DNA of 64,000 nucleotides from Armillaria gallica (Eukaryota; Basidiomycota; Agaricomycetes; Agaricales; Physalacriaceae). The stretch covers positions 620,001 to 684,000 of the forward strand of contig JBANDB010000015.1 of assembly GCA_037576215.1 (NCBI GenBank), in the 5' to 3' direction. Under the pieces are notes generated by a model. The model made no database searches, was not told the DNA's origin, and worked only from the letters and a program-made list of their open reading frames with translations. Shown in pieces: positions 1 through 12,705 of the stretch. Made by a program: the position numbers and the translations under genes. Position 1 is the first letter of the stretch. Every line of letters starts with the position of its first letter.

Positions 1-1205
1 ACGATCTTTAAAAAATGTGCATGAGGACGCTGTTGCAGAGTTCCTTCCTCGGACCTCTGGGACATCTGGTCAAGTGTTCCATCAATATAAATATCTGACG
101 CTTCTACAGCCTTGTTGCACGGAATTCTACTTCGTGTGAATGTCGTTTTCAGTTTAAAATCTCTAGGGAATGTCCCCAACGTCGTAACATGTCGTGTTTT
201 CAAAGATCAGTTACCAACGACTACTACGATCGATTCTATCTACGCCTCGAGAGGTTCCAAATTTCCAATCCTTTCTGTCCATAATGATCTGGGGCTCGAT
301 GCCAGTGACGACGGAAGAAGATAAGGCTGTTCTATTCCGCTCGGTCCGATGATGAGCCGAGATTAAGTTTAAGATAGATGCTAAATATAGGTATGTTGAT
401 TCTTCCCACACTATCCAGAGCTTTAGCGTGAGGCAGTGTTGAACAACGCAACACGATCGTTACAGCTTTCATGTAAAGGGACATTCAACCGCGCATCGAT
501 AGCAACGTAAACTCTGCTGTGTTGTTGCCAAATCTTGGCATTCGACTAATGATCAGACATCAGGGACGGCTGTAGAATGAAGCAACAGCAGGAGTATTAT
601 GTATCGTGGCTACTTTTGGAACGCTGTGACCCCACATCATTTCCAGTATCCCAACGGTGATGGCTAATCGGTCCTACCGGGGTTCCTTCTATGCCACACA
701 ATGGTTTAAAAGGTCCCTCTTTCACTCCGAAGAAGGCTCGATTGCCAGCTATTTCGTCTGAGTGATGGTGGACGCCGAGCACAGTTCATTCAGGAGACTG
801 GTCTCAGAATATTGGGACCGCAACCTTCCCTTTATTAATGCCTTGTGTCGATGTTCCCCATTGAAAGAGATATCGTCTCCCTCAGTGGCCTTATACAAAC
901 TACAACTTCTTATTGTGCGTATTGTCATCTTCTGTAAACTATTGCCATGCTCACTGTCTTAGCCTCGATGTATAGATACCAAACACCCAGTGAACTCATC
1001 GTGGGCCGCGGAAAATAATGAAATCCTGGTACGCTTCTGTTTCTACTGTGTATAACTTGCCGCTGAAGTCTAGGACAAGGTTCACAGCAGGGCTGAGAAA
1101 CTGGAAGACTTTGCACAGAATGGCGCACCGCACAACAGCAACAAGCCACACAGGGAAGGGCAGTTGGATAAATTCGATGAGTTTGGCTCTTCCCACGTCG
1201 GGATC
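1..1205. other. No supported gene (left edge)
   Basis: Only short open frames on both strands and no recognisable domain. The right end may hold an unresolved upstream exon or the promoter of the caspase-like gene that follows. Confidence 0.5.
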
Positions 1206-2301
1206 ATGCTGTCTGAGAGAAATACTCTTTCATTGGCTGCATTGAAAGCCGGACTGGTTCTAGCTTTCGCATGGAAGCTTGGCTTTATATTAAAAGCCTC
1301 ACCCTTTAGCCAAATTACTCCAGATCAATCCGTGGTGAGCACTAGCCTATCATCTGCTGTTGCTAGCTCAGTTGTAGAAGCAGCCCCGCACGGATGGATC
1401 TCGACTCTATGCCATTTTGATCGGAATTGATGCTTATGAATCCTACCCCTTACACGGATGTGTATCAGACGCACTGGCACTAAGGCGATACTTGACAGAA
1501 GACCTCCATGTGCCAAAGGAACGCATGCAATGCCTTCTCAGTCTGGGAAGCAACTGCAAGGTCGATGCCTCTATCCCTTCTCGCAAAAACATCATCTCTA
1601 CTCTTCTTGCTCTCGCACATAATCCTCAAATCCAAACCGGCGACAGCATAATTATATATTTCTCTGGCCATGGTACTAGTTATCAATGTACACGGTGTCA
1701 CGAGTCTATCATTACAGGCATTGCGCCTGAAACGACTTGCCTCAAGTCTCTCTGTCCAATCGAGGCCCTGTGTCCTATCGATCGTGGCACTCGCGATAGC
1801 GACAACACACCTATTCCGGACATCAGTGACAGGGAATTCAACACAATAGTCACGCATATATACTGGGCCAAAGGGACTCGAATTACGGTCATTCTAGATT
1901 GCTGTCATACACCGAATCTCAATAGATCCACGATGGACAAAGGAGCTCGCGCAATGCCTCCATTACCGCGTGCATCCTTTGATAAAATGCTCCAGGCCGC
2001 AGACCGGAATATGCAACGGTTTCCTAATTATCGTTCGATATTGGACGAAGATTGGGGTCCCAATATGGATTCTCATGTTATTTTGGCTGCGTGTAGAGAA
2101 TACCAGCTTACAAAGGAGATAAGGGGGAAGTCAGGATTCCATGGTGTTTTCACGCAGTCGCTTCTTCATACTCTCAGATCAGGTTGCCTGACAAAATACG
2201 CGGCATATACTGATCTCATTGATGTTTTACCGTGGTCAGACTGTCAGACGCCCGTCGTTGCCGGGGAGCGCAAAGGTACACGGCTTTGGTATCAGGACTG
2301 A
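1206..2301 (+). CDS. Caspase-like (peptidase C14 / metacaspase-type) protein, two exons
   Basis: Fungal caspase-fold cysteine protease. The domain starts in the ILIGIDAYES strand and carries the catalytic His in YFSGHG (His codon 1669-1671) and the Cys in ILDCCH (1903-1905), so the His-Cys dyad is complete. Metacaspases of this type normally cleave after Arg/Lys; that is family knowledge. The long open frame has no ATG before the domain. A 43-nt intron (GTGAGC donor 1335, TAG acceptor 1377, phase 0) joins it to an upstream exon whose first ATG is 1206, giving about 350 aa. That exon encodes a hydrophobic stretch (about residues 9-28) that could anchor the protein in a membrane. Further upstream exons are possible. 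The usual DCCHSG is DCCHTP here, a change next to the active site. It is convergent with a paralogue 570 bp downstream. Domain call is firm; the start is not. Confidence 0.68.
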
Positions 2302-2873
2302 TGTAGCTACCCTTGTATAATAGTTTGATGGACAGATATACGTCAGCTTTGTCTCGTTTGTCTCTTAACAAATGTTCCTCGCTTTTACTCGTCTTGTAGT
2401 CTGCATCATTGCACCTTGAAGTTTGGTTTGCAAGTGATAGCGGGATCGAATAATTTTAGTTCATAGAATACAGAATAAATTCACCATAATTATTACATGC
2501 ATCCTTAGCATAAATTAAGTAGTGATTACGAGGTGAGGGTACTAGATTCCATGATTTGAGGGGGGAAATATGGTTTTACAGGCACATAGTTGCCTTAATC
2601 TCGGAGTACGTATTCTACAAGTAAAACAGAGTTTACGGATAATACAGGTCTGTAGAAGCGTAGTAAAAGCATTAGTTCTGCGAAACTTCGACTGATAAAT
2701 GTAGGAGATATCTGATAATGAGCCAAAGCGATTGTTGTGGAATCAAGACATGGCTGGTGAGGCGAGGGAAAAGGAAATCGGTGGGATCAAAGCACTGTCT
2801 CTCTACTTCCGACGTGTATACGCATCAAACCAGCCGCATATCCGTGGAACGTACGCCATCCCAGCCATCAAAC
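2302..2873. other. AT-rich spacer between convergent caspase-like genes
   Basis: No gene seen. It holds the 3' ends of both flanking genes and presumably their polyadenylation signals (several AATAAA-like strings near 2470-2520). Confidence 0.4.
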
Positions 2874-4544
2874 CTAAACCCGATACCACAGAAGCGCACG
2901 CTTGTGATCCCCCGTTGCGACCGGACTTTGCAGAGGCGAACAGGGCAAGGCTCGAATGAGGTCGACGTAAGTTGTTCCCTTTGTGCAGTGGCCTGACTGG
3001 AGTGTATGAACGAGCGACCGCGTGAAGACGCCGTTGCACACCCCCTTCAGTGGTGTCTCCTTCGCAAATTGGTACTCCCTACAAGCTGCCAATGTCACAT
3101 GAGATGACTTGTCGGGCCGCCAATCTTCTGAAAACACGCTCTGATAATCTGGGTATCCCGACAAACTTTCATTTGCAGCATTGAGCATTGCTTCTGGCGA
3201 ACCAAGGGGGGCTACCCTTCGCACTCCTTGGTCCTGGATATCTCTCGTCACACTGCCGGAATGGCAGCAATCCAGTATCACAGTGATTTGATGCCCTTTG
3301 GTTCGAGAAATCTGATGGAGAATACCGTTTATCTCTCGGTCACATATATCTGGAATTGGTACACGTCGTTCGTCGAGTTTTCCGCGGTCAGCGGGGCAGA
3401 GTGCCTCTATGGGAAATGTGAAAGGACTTGATTCCTTTGCGTTGGGTATCCCATCGGCATTATACTGAGGATCCTTTGGGAAAGAGTAACTCGTTCCATG
3501 GCCAGAGAAAAAGATAATGATGTTGTCGCCATATTTAATCTGCGTGTCGGTAGCGAGACTAAGGAGTTTTCGAATGATGTTTCTGCGAGAGGGGAAGATG
3601 GCATTTTGAAAACCAGACGAAAGAAGACATTCAATACGGGTATCTGGCATTCGAAGTTCTTTCTGCAAGTACTCCTTCATTAGTAGTGCATCCGACACTG
3701 CACCGCATAACGGGGAGGACTCGTAGTCATCGATTCCAATAAGAACAGCCCAAAAACGGGAGGTGTCGGGGTGACGATACGGTGGCTACAAAACAGCAAA
3801 TGTCAGTAAGTATTAATACTTACACAGACGAAGTGACGCTTACCCCAGAGATCCATTTAGGTCTTTTCGGATTGAAACGGGGGATCTGCGGAAGGGACCA
3901 GAATTTTGAACGAAGATGGTATAGTTCATAGAGATTGTCCAGCGCCTGCTTAGATTCGGTGTCCAGATGCAAGCGCGCGCTGGCATTCACGCGTTCCAAA
4001 AGCTCCGCCGTGTCAAACTTTGGGATGTAGACCTTTGTTCCGCACACCAACTCCAGCTCCTTCTCGGCTTCCTCCGCTCCTGCAAAGGCTATTGTGTCTA
4101 CCCTATGGTGTTTCGCCAAGTGCATCTCGATTCTTTGCAGTGAAGCTAGTCTTTCTGCGGTGACTTTAATCTCGTCGTTCCTCGAAGGTCTCTGGGAAAT
4201 GAAATCAGGATCATGTGTTCAACAACTACCGAGGTGGAACGTACCCGCGACACTCCGTTTGGCACAAACGGTCGTATCAAGTGGGTCTCTTGGTAGGAAG
4301 GGTGTACCGAATCACACGGAGCAGTAGAGGCCTTAGAAGAGAGTGGAATAAGCTTCATAAAATGGTTCGAAATGATAACGAAACCTACAATGGGAAAAGA
4401 AGTTGCGTCGTCCACTAACCTCGCCTGATTCACTGTATGAGGCATATGCTCAGGTATGCGAGAGTCGTCTGGTGAAAACGGTGTGCCGTTCGACTCAATA
4501 TAGTCGCTGACGTGCAGGTGCGGTATAGGCATACGAGAGGACAT
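2874..4544 (-). CDS. Caspase-like (peptidase C14) protein, three exons
   Basis: Paralogue of the gene at 1.2-2.3 kb. Proposed exons on the complement are 4544-4245, 4191-3844 and 3785-2874, about 519 aa. Both introns are phase 0: GTACGT to CAG (53 nt) and GTAAGC to TAG (58 nt, with a CTGAC branch site). The caspase domain begins at FWAVLIGIDDYES and keeps the catalytic His in FFSGHG and Cys in DCCHSGS, so it should be active. The N-terminal 200 residues are charged and helical (an E/K-rich stretch around AGAEEAEKELEL), with no domain I recognise; such extensions may regulate activation. The first exon is read without an intron because no splice pair of suitable length keeps frame, so its middle is the least certain part. 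No TATA box was seen upstream. Likely a protease of fungal cell-death or stress pathways (inference from family). Confidence 0.78.
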
Positions 4545-7254
4545 TGTAGCTGAAGAGACTAGAGCAAATCGAACAAAGCACTCATAAAATCGTTCAAGCG
4601 CTGAGATTCAAGCTCCGATGAATGAACTACGACCTTTGAGGAGCCTTTAGCGCCAATTTTCCTCACGCACCATATCTACATACGATCTGTTTGTGTGTTA
4701 ACTGAAATCTAGTATTGCATTTGTCAATCCGTTGAGAAGAAATTTTAGAAGAGCGGCCGACAGACCAAAGGCTATTCAGTATCAACATGAGATCGAAACG
4801 GTGCAAGCAACTTCATCCGGGGCTAAGAAAGCGCCGATGAGAATGATAGACGCCATATTTCAAACACAGTGCGCATGGCTACCTTTGATGGGGGCGAAGA
4901 AAAAGGATATCAGTCTGGTTACTCATAAAAGATGGACTCAATTGAAATAGCGGCCGCACGGTATTGCAGGCCTCTCCAGGCACAGATGGCGGGACCATTG
5001 CCTCGCTAAGCGCTCATACGCTGTCCTAAGGACACTACTAGAATCACTTTTATCCATCGGGCCTCTACGAACGCCTAGACGTATAGGCCACCGAGCAATT
5101 ATTAGCTGTATGCCCGGTTGGCGACCTATGCAGTTGAGTCTGATTTACATGTCTCACAGTGCGGAACGTCGAAAATGATTTAAAACTCGGACCGTCGGTG
5201 ACCGAACTGGATCACAAAGCCCAATATATGTTATGGCCATGAACAACGTTGCGGACGTATAAGATCAACCGCCGCAAAAGTGCTCACAGGGTCCCAGCTT
5301 GCGTCCGCGAAAGAAGCCTGGATTCTGTGTCATTATTGATCTAAAAATTGCAGATGAGTACATGGAGTATGTCAAACCGCCAGGACTGAGAGGTAGCTGT
5401 GCTATGCATTGCCCACGAGAACACTTGCCGGATGATATCAATCGAGTACCCTTTCCATCAATGATGTATCTGTCTTTGGTATTGGTCGATGGTCGTAATC
5501 AAAGCCCAAAATTCGACTGCTTCTACCTACAGAACACTCGATTAGTACGGGATTCGGAGAATATTTAGTTGTGAAACCGCCATGCCAATTATTGATTCAG
5601 TATCTGGGGTCCAACCTGAAGAGACTTTAGCCTGGATAAAGCAGCTCAATGTACACTTGCATTCAAAAAATTAACGCTCAGTGGCGCCATCTGCCCTGCA
5701 ACACCACCAGCTGAACTGCTACTGAACTTTACAGGCCCAGGCGGCATTACTACAATGAGCCTAACTCGCGTAGATAGAGTGACATCAGGGACTTCAAGAG
5801 AAATAGGAAAGCTCGTAACATCCCAGGCTGATAGTCATCGTGAGCGATTGCAGAAGTGTTCAGTTTAGGATTCGGCTTGATCGGGAAGTTTCCGGAAAAG
5901 TCCGATACTTGACCATGAATCCCGATCAACGATGGGACCTATGAATTTCTCTGCTTCACCGATCTGGGGCGCTCAGTGGGGGCGGTACTAGTCCAATGAA
6001 TACCCCGCGTATCAAAGTGATTTCTATTGTTCGGTGCCTATAAGCGGCGACTTAACCGCTCATGAACTGCGAACGCTGAAGCCAACACTCCAGTCTTTAC
6101 TGGCAGCCGTCGAGGCAGAGAGTGGGCGCGAGGTACTGGATCTTTGCAGTAAAGAGTTATAAAGAAGATCTTATGGGTCTCTGAGTTTTTTCTCTTACGG
6201 TACGTTTGTGCACAGGATGCCTGTAAAATTACCAATTGGGTTTGGACCGTCCTGATTCCTGAACTTTTCCCCCTTGCTACAAGCGACATACTATCTTTAC
6301 CTGCTGTAGCTTTCTCTGCGGGATCTATGATTGTATTGACCTCGGGTCACGATGTTCACTTAGTTGTTTAGGCTGCACAGCAACTCTGCGCTAGGCAAGC
6401 GTTTATATGTGTTGCATGATGCGTTCTCAAGCAACGCCTCGAAAGTCTCGTACCATGGCGTTTAATTCTTGTCCCAGTCCGGTTAGCTCGTGATGATCCA
6501 GGTGCTTAGAACTTGTGGTTGTAACGTTGTTCATCTTGATCCTTGTCTTAAATTTGGAAGACTCATATACCCACGAGCAATCGATAAGCGCTCATCTTTT
6601 CATGCGATGAATCGGTTATATGAAACACAACGAAATTATCTCCTCGTGCCAATGGAACGATGACCAAAGGAAGGAATGTATTCCCATATGAAATCCGAGA
6701 AGTTTCGAAATTGGGCATTCGCCGACACTTTAACAGTTCGTACTTTCTTACTAGTACCACAGTATATCCATTCCCTATGACGAAACTCCTAGAATACTTC
6801 GTACCGCATAATCATGTACAGCTGCGATATAACTTGAGCGTCTATCGATGAATAATGAGTAGGTGATCTAAGAAGAAGTCACATACTGATGTTGTTGTTA
6901 GTCCTCCATGAACATTTTCCTTCGCGCCCGGATTATCGGAATAAATACTTCTTGAATGAAGGCACGAGATGAAAGACGATGCGGCGGCTAGCATTCAGAA
7001 GCTGTTGTTCTGTCCTTGGAGATCGAAGTTATGGGTAGTCGAGATAAGGGACTTGCTCGAGGTCGTATAGATCGGAATTGAGCGGAAAGAGCTAACAAAA
7101 GGATCAATATTGGCCTGGTTTGACAGAGAATAAAAGGTGTTAAGAATCAGAGTATTTAGAGTAATACAAGAAGTAATGAATACTCGAGTAAAACCCAATT
7201 TGTGAGCGAAGATGTCCGAGAGCGAGTTCCAACCACCAAGAGGGATCCGATATG
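4545..7254. other. Gene-poor region, 2.7 kb
   Basis: Only short unrelated frames on both strands. A frame at 5299-5568 encodes 89 aa with no recognisable domain or intron signals. Nothing here can be supported as a gene. Confidence 0.5.
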
Positions 7255-7385
7255 GGTGCTACCAAGCGCTAGGCGTAGTTAGCGAGTTTGTCAGCAAGCG
7301 CTAGGCGTAACTGACGAGGTTTCCAACAAGCGCTAGGCGTAGTTGGAAGGCAAACGGAACGGCAAGCGCTAGGCGTAACCGATCA
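7255..7385. repeat. Array of four stem-loops with a constant 15-nt core
   Basis: The 15-mer CAAGCGCTAGGCGTA occurs exactly at 7263, 7295, 7327 and 7363 (spacing 32, 32, 36). The bases on either side differ between copies yet are inverted repeats of each other: GTCAG/CTGAC around copy 2, TTCCAAC/GTTGGAA around copy 3, and imperfect GCTA/TAGC and GA-CGG/CCG-TC pairs around copies 1 and 4. Each unit can therefore fold as a hairpin with variable stem and fixed loop. The core itself contains the palindrome AGCGCT. No gene overlaps it convincingly. Confidence 0.85.
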
Positions 7386-8229
7386 GAAATGCTTAGATCA
7401 CACAGCTAAGTGGACGTTGAAGAGTAGTAAAATTAGGCTAAGAGATCCTAATACAATGTCAGGTAAGTATTTATACACTACTAGTAAGGACTTGAGTCAG
7501 TATTATTCTACAAGGTTCCATCGCATTCCAGTATTAGCAAGAAGAATAGAGAAAATATGAGAAAATGCCAGTAGGCCGAGGTCAAGACCGAGAACGCCGA
7601 GAGAAAGCATGTGTTGACTCATGTACGACCGGAAAAGGCCCGATATCCATAACAAAAGGGTACTAACTGGTACTATGGAAATTTGGGGCCTAAGCTTTGC
7701 AGTCTCCTCCTGGTGGCATATACCTTGTATGTTAGACACAGACATGATCTTTTTCTCGTTAAGCGATATATGGACACAACAATAGGGACAGGTACCATAT
7801 ATTAACAAGCGCTACTAAGGCTCTACTTTTCTTCGCTTTTTGCCAGCTTCGTCGACAGTCGTGATCGGAGTCCTCAGTCTCTGCGGCATCAGGATCAGTA
7901 GGGCCATGGTAGATTACGACGACCTGAGATTTTACACATGGGTGAGACTGAATAAAATTGGCAAAGACAAAGCAGCATTGATAGTGCAAAATATCTGCTC
8001 TCTTAGGATTCCCACCATGTCTCCAAAGAGCGGAGGCCATCTCCAAGCCAAGGTGAACCTGACAGTCACGTTTACTGCAGAGAGAGATCGTCTTTTGTAT
8101 CTCCTTCTGTATAGTCAATAGTAAGGCCAGATGACGATAATTTGAACTGCAATCTTTCATATTCAGGACTACAATCAACCTCGTCAATCGCGGCAAAACG
8201 TACCGATGCAATTTGGATGCAATACTCTA
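7386..8229. other. No supported gene
   Basis: A 150-aa open frame on the complement (8211-7759) is the longest one. It has no recognised motif, and an opposite-strand frame covers part of it. It could be a decayed exon but I do not call it. Confidence 0.4.
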
Positions 8230-8895
8230 CTTTGATGGTGGTCATATATTTAAATCTCTCAGTGACTGGTACGGGTAGAGCGCCGGCGGCGTGGCTGGTG
8301 CATCGAATCTAAACGTAGGTTGCAGAAAATGAACCCGAAATATCGGGATCTCGGCCCGGACCGGTGTGTGCCGTTACTTTTCAAAGTCCGACGCGCTCTG
8401 CCATCATCGCAGGAGATATGGGGTGGTGCGCGCCACAGTGACTGTGGCGCGCACCACCCCATATCTCCCGGCTTGCTGATGGAATACTCGTTGCTCGTTT
8501 CCCGGCGTAGAACTCGATTATTGAGAAAGGAAGACTGACGATACAGAGCTCATTGGATGGGTGCGCTGTCTTGGGGTACTGAATAAAACATTCTGCAGGT
8601 CTCATGCGGAATCAAGCTTCCACTGGACTTTAAGCAACTTTGGCGCTCGAAGCGGATGTACAGCGTGGTGGTGCCTCGATGTCGAACATAGCCAACGAGC
8701 GAGTCACAAGCCCGATTTTACGCGCATATAGCAAGCTCCGCAGAAGACAATATTTCATAGATGGCAGCGAATCTACCGTCTCTTTGTCCCTTAGTGATCT
8801 TCACCTGATATCTCGGCGCGCATATAGTCAGGTTTCCGTCTTTTAGAGCATCCTAGATCATCTCCATCCCACGGTCGCATGCTCGCAGTTAGGAC
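8230..8895. repeat. Segmental repeat copy A, left part
   Basis: About 660 bp that aligns by eye, with many substitutions, to 17060-17740. Shared landmarks include GACGATAC near 8540/17340, TTGGCGCTCGAAG near 8640/17451 and GGTCGCATGC near 8873/17695. No intact frame lies in either copy. In copy B this segment runs straight on into the part found here at 10.87 kb. Confidence 0.7.
8412..8468. repeat. 57-nt perfect palindrome (28-bp arms, 1-nt centre)
   Basis: Bases 8412-8439 are the exact reverse complement of 8441-8468, with G8440 at the centre; the arms begin GGAGATATGGGG. The homologous site in repeat copy B (about 17245-17290) has no such palindrome but can be roughly aligned to the right arm, so the left arm looks like an added inverted copy of the right one. 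Confidence 0.9.
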
Positions 8896-10870
8896 TCCAA
8901 TATCATTTACGAGTCCGAGGTAACGAGGATCGTCCTTTTCTGAGCGATCTCATGGGTAGGACCCTGAGCATTCTTAAGTTATACCTTAGGATTCAACAGC
9001 GACAAACACTGTCCCTTTATGGCAACAGCTTAACTTCCGCCTTCGACGCTCATGTCGACCTTTACCACGCCAAGCTGTTCCAATACGAGGCTGAACGGTA
9101 CACAAAGGGCATGTTTTCTTTATTCTACTACTAGTACTTTTTATGTTCCTTGAGTAGATACTTAATCTGCGCACTCGATCACTGCGGTCCGACTAAGCGA
9201 GCAGCGATCGAGTGGCTGTGCAACTTCTTGTCTCCCTTTGACCACTACCTCGCCTCGCCTCTACGCCCATACAGCATGTAAATTGTGCTCTCTCTGAACA
9301 CAAAAGGTCTGGTTTATTTATTATATTACTTCTAATTGCTTTTTAGCTTCTTTCCACGCATCCGGCGGCCCCAAGAGCCCTGGATTGCGCATATCTGGCC
9401 CCTACCCCCCGCGTAAGCCCTCAGTGGAGGCAGCACTGTGATTTATCCATCCACGAAGACTGCGACGACACCAGTACGCTCCACAATGACGACGGCCCAC
9501 GCCGACCACTGCCATGGCCACAAATCCGACCCCCATCCCCATCCCAATCCACCCAGTACCCCTGGCATCGACATCGGTGCCTATCGTCGCCGTACACGAC
9601 TTCCACACACTACAAGAGTGTATGCCGCATGCGGGGATTCAATATCGGCCGTCATCTCAGCATGGGAAGGGCTACCAAAGGCGCACATAGCCACAACGAC
9701 GACAACAACTGATGAGACAACAGCGACGACGACGACGTGGGCGGGGGTGGTTATACTCTGTTGCGGTGCTATGAGGCGATCTAGGGGGAGGGATTTTAGA
9801 GAAGGAGAGCTTGGAGGGAACACGCTGGAGGGCGGGAGACATCTTGGAGGATGGCAGGATGAAGATCGGGATGCCGGCGGCGCACGACGACGACGATGGA
9901 CACGCCCTTTTGAGCTTTGATGTATGACTCGAGGGTGCAACTAATGTACCCAGAACCATGATCCTACGACCATTACCCTGCCCACCACCGCCCGCCTCGC
10001 CGAACGTCAACATCGGCATCCCTTGCACCATGGATCTCCCCCAGCCTCTTAACTGGGGAATTCCCCATTATTTGGGTGGGGGATTACGTACCCGTCGTGC
10101 GCAAGGACCCACAATGTCCCGGTCGTCGTGGGTCGCTACCCTATTCCGATCCCCACCACTTCCGCCCCGTTTCCATCCCTACAGCCTAGCAACCACCACC
10201 AGGGCCTCATCACCCCCATTTTCGACATCGGGGAATCCAGTGGTGAGGTCCGTTTCTCTCTCCAACCTCTCCATCGCCGTGAAAGCGGCACCGACGCCTC
10301 CCCGCCTGTTTTCCCCATCCCACTGGTGTTGTGATCACCACGACGACCCACAGACCATTCGTTTGGACATACAGTATGGCCACCCCCTCGGTGAGCACCC
10401 CCACCATGCCCTCCCACGACGCCTGCGCATGCATTGTTCACTACAAGGTGTATATATTTATTTATTTCTGAAATAGTATATGTCCGCCTATAAATATACT
10501 ATAATTTCTACTTATGAAATGTGTGAGCAGTTTAGTTGTTATCTGCATTGCTTAGTCCCAATTAAGCCTAGGATGTGTATGTGAGGTTTTGAACCCTTTT
10601 GTGTGCAATATTTTTTTTTTCAATTCCAAGAAATCGGGTTAAAACTTTACAGCTTGCTTAATGCCAGTCTAATTGCGGTAAGAGCAGAATGCAGAGTGCA
10701 CTGGTATGCCATGCTAATTCACTCGAAAGACCGGGATCCTCATGAGTATTGGTTTTGTTTGAAGGACCGACCTGTACATAGGTTCCGGACTCGTATCTGC
10801 CGTGCTCGCAGTGGCCCTCTTGGCTAAGTTCGTTCATTGTCGCAAGTGGAAAGGCAACTCGCTTGCTTTG
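8896..10870. other. 1.9-2 kb insertion in repeat copy A with GC-rich low-complexity core
   Basis: Repeat homology with copy B stops near 8895 and resumes near 10880, while copy B has only about 40-80 bp between those points. The inserted stretch includes a GC-rich, CAC/GAC-rich block at about 9390-10440 that opens long frames on both strands at once (for example 9438-9920 plus and 9940-9581 minus). That pattern reflects base composition, not coding. No terminal repeats or target duplication were found. Confidence 0.5.
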
Positions 10871-11600
10871 GGGTCCGTACATATTTTCCCTTTTTCGACT
10901 GCATTCATCAATCGTACTGCAGGTGGTGCTGTCGGTTTTATAACTGTGCGTCCTGGGTATTTCACCACCTCTGCGCCCACTGATATAGCCTTTAACAGTT
11001 GGTACCCAACTTTTGCAATGGTGCCACTCACGACTACTGGGGACAAATCCCATGCCGTAGCAAAAGGATATGCCTACTTACCAAGTGTCCTTGTACGTGT
11101 TGTGATGTCGTTTTTGAGATATTCGTTAATCCCTGTGTTGTAGCTGTCTGCAGTGATACCACCGCCTCTCAATGCTCATCTCGGCGCCCGAATCCGACTG
11201 ATGTATGGCTCTTGCCGACAAATGGAACGGTAACTCCGAGGTTTTGGTGTGATCTTTGGCATTTACTATGCCGATTCATCGCTATCTCGATCATTTGAAA
11301 TGCTGCTCGAGCCGTACTCAAGTCGTTTGTTTTCGCTGTGACCAGGGTATGGTTTAAGTCGCTCTAACTATATACGCAAGTACTCACACTGAACTAGATC
11401 TACTTCAGGAAGCGGTGAGACGATAGCTGTCACCCGATCTGTCGCAGAGATGACGGAGAGAGCATTTTTTTTCTGGGATACAAAGCGAGGACATATAAGC
11501 TCGCGGAGCCTAGCATGTTCATACCCGTCGAGCGGGTCTCCCGCCACAGCATTGAATGCTACTATTTCTGGAGTCTCATCGCATCACATGCTGAACTTTC
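10834..11600 (-). pseudogene. Segmental repeat copy A, right part; decayed coding remnant of unknown family
   Basis: Aligns to 17780-18430. On the complement both copies share peptide blocks, for example INEYLKNDIT and a downstream stretch with IKPTA, in frames broken by stops and shifts. A 70-aa open piece remains at 11046-10834. Conservation of peptide blocks between the diverged copies implies an ancestral protein gene. I do not recognise the family. Confidence 0.45.
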
Positions 11601-12705
11601 CTCTCCCTCTTTCCATCGCTGCTTTCGCACGATCACCATATCACTGCCTGGTATCCAGGGTAAGCCTTCTCTGTGGCAATATAGGCCATTGCCCTGGAGC
11701 GGTATATGTTTTGACTCCTTCCTCTTCGCCGTTCACTGAGCCTCATCAGGACTATCTCCCTCTCTCTCTGTCGCGCAGCATCAATCGAGTGAGTTTAGGG
11801 CAGGGCTGTTCATGAAATTGCGTGCATTGCTCTTCCTTGCTATCGCTTCGGTTCGTGAGAGCCTTCGATCCTTCAACCTGTTGATCAAGTGTTCGTATCC
11901 GTAACTTGCACGAGCTCTTCTTTGTATACACAGAGTAGTATAGGAACTTTTCAAATGCAAATACCATCTTGTATTGACCGGAGACCAGGGTCGATATAAG
12001 AACGATGGTCACCGTTAGTCTAGACATCCATTAACGCGCGCATAATGCTCCCCGCAATAAGTCGCGAAGACATTCTAATCGCTCCTAGTCCCAGACGGCG
12101 GAGCAACTGCGCCTACTGACAAGTGGCGCATATGATGCTTCAGCTTGAGCCAGGAAACGGGCGATCACACCTGGCGCTGATTTAGACAATGTTATGAGTG
12201 CTTCTACCTGTCTACCTTATCTTCTAATTTGATCTCGTTATTACTGTTTTATATCTCTGTATCCGCTCCTTGTTCCTCCAGGACCCGCAATGAAAAAATA
12301 CGCCTGCCGGCTGCAATAAAGACATGTTGAGGTTCAAGCGAAGACATGACTTTCCTACTAGGATCATCTATATGGGCGCTTAACGTAAAGGTACGTCTGC
12401 CAGACCTAGGAAAGCCTTGTCGAGAAGCTTACCTGGTCATTCAGAATCACCGGGGGCCGCATATAGCTGTGGACAGGTGTCATTTTCCACCTCAACGTAT
12501 GGATTAGAATGTCTTTTGAGACAGACGGCCGTATTTGGATCGTCAGTTTTTGACGTATTTTTAACGGACTTCTCTATTTCTGATACTCTTGTTCTTTGGG
12601 ATATGCTCAGCTTCCCTGGAACAAAATGCAAAAGAGTCGTTGAGGTCAAAGTTTTTGTTTCTGTACCTAACGATGTTCATTCCCAAATGTAAATGTACAG
12701 GATAT
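11601..12705. other. No supported gene
   Basis: Short frames only. The left part is the fading end of the segmental repeat. Nothing else is recognised. Confidence 0.45.

Noticed and set aside
4390..4425. Intron in the first exon of the caspase-like gene (GTTAGT donor, TTGTAG acceptor)
   Set aside because: The implied intron is 35 nt, shorter than the others here, and the splice moves the reading frame to an early stop; no alternative acceptor keeps frame.
7263..7377. CRISPR-like spacing of a 15-mer repeat
   Set aside because: Only four short units in a eukaryotic genome, no cas genes, and the spacers are halves of inverted repeats.
7759..8211. 150-aa minus-strand frame
   Set aside because: No domain and partly overlapped by an open plus-strand frame; kept only as a note on the region.
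9438..9940. Long open frames on both strands (160 aa plus, 119 aa minus)
   Set aside because: Both strands are open at once in GC-rich low-complexity DNA; the peptides are runs of Thr, Arg, Val and His with no domain, so composition explains them.
9958..10476. 172-aa plus-strand frame rich in Pro and Ser
   Set aside because: Same GC-rich block, with overlapping frames on the opposite strand and no splice or domain support.
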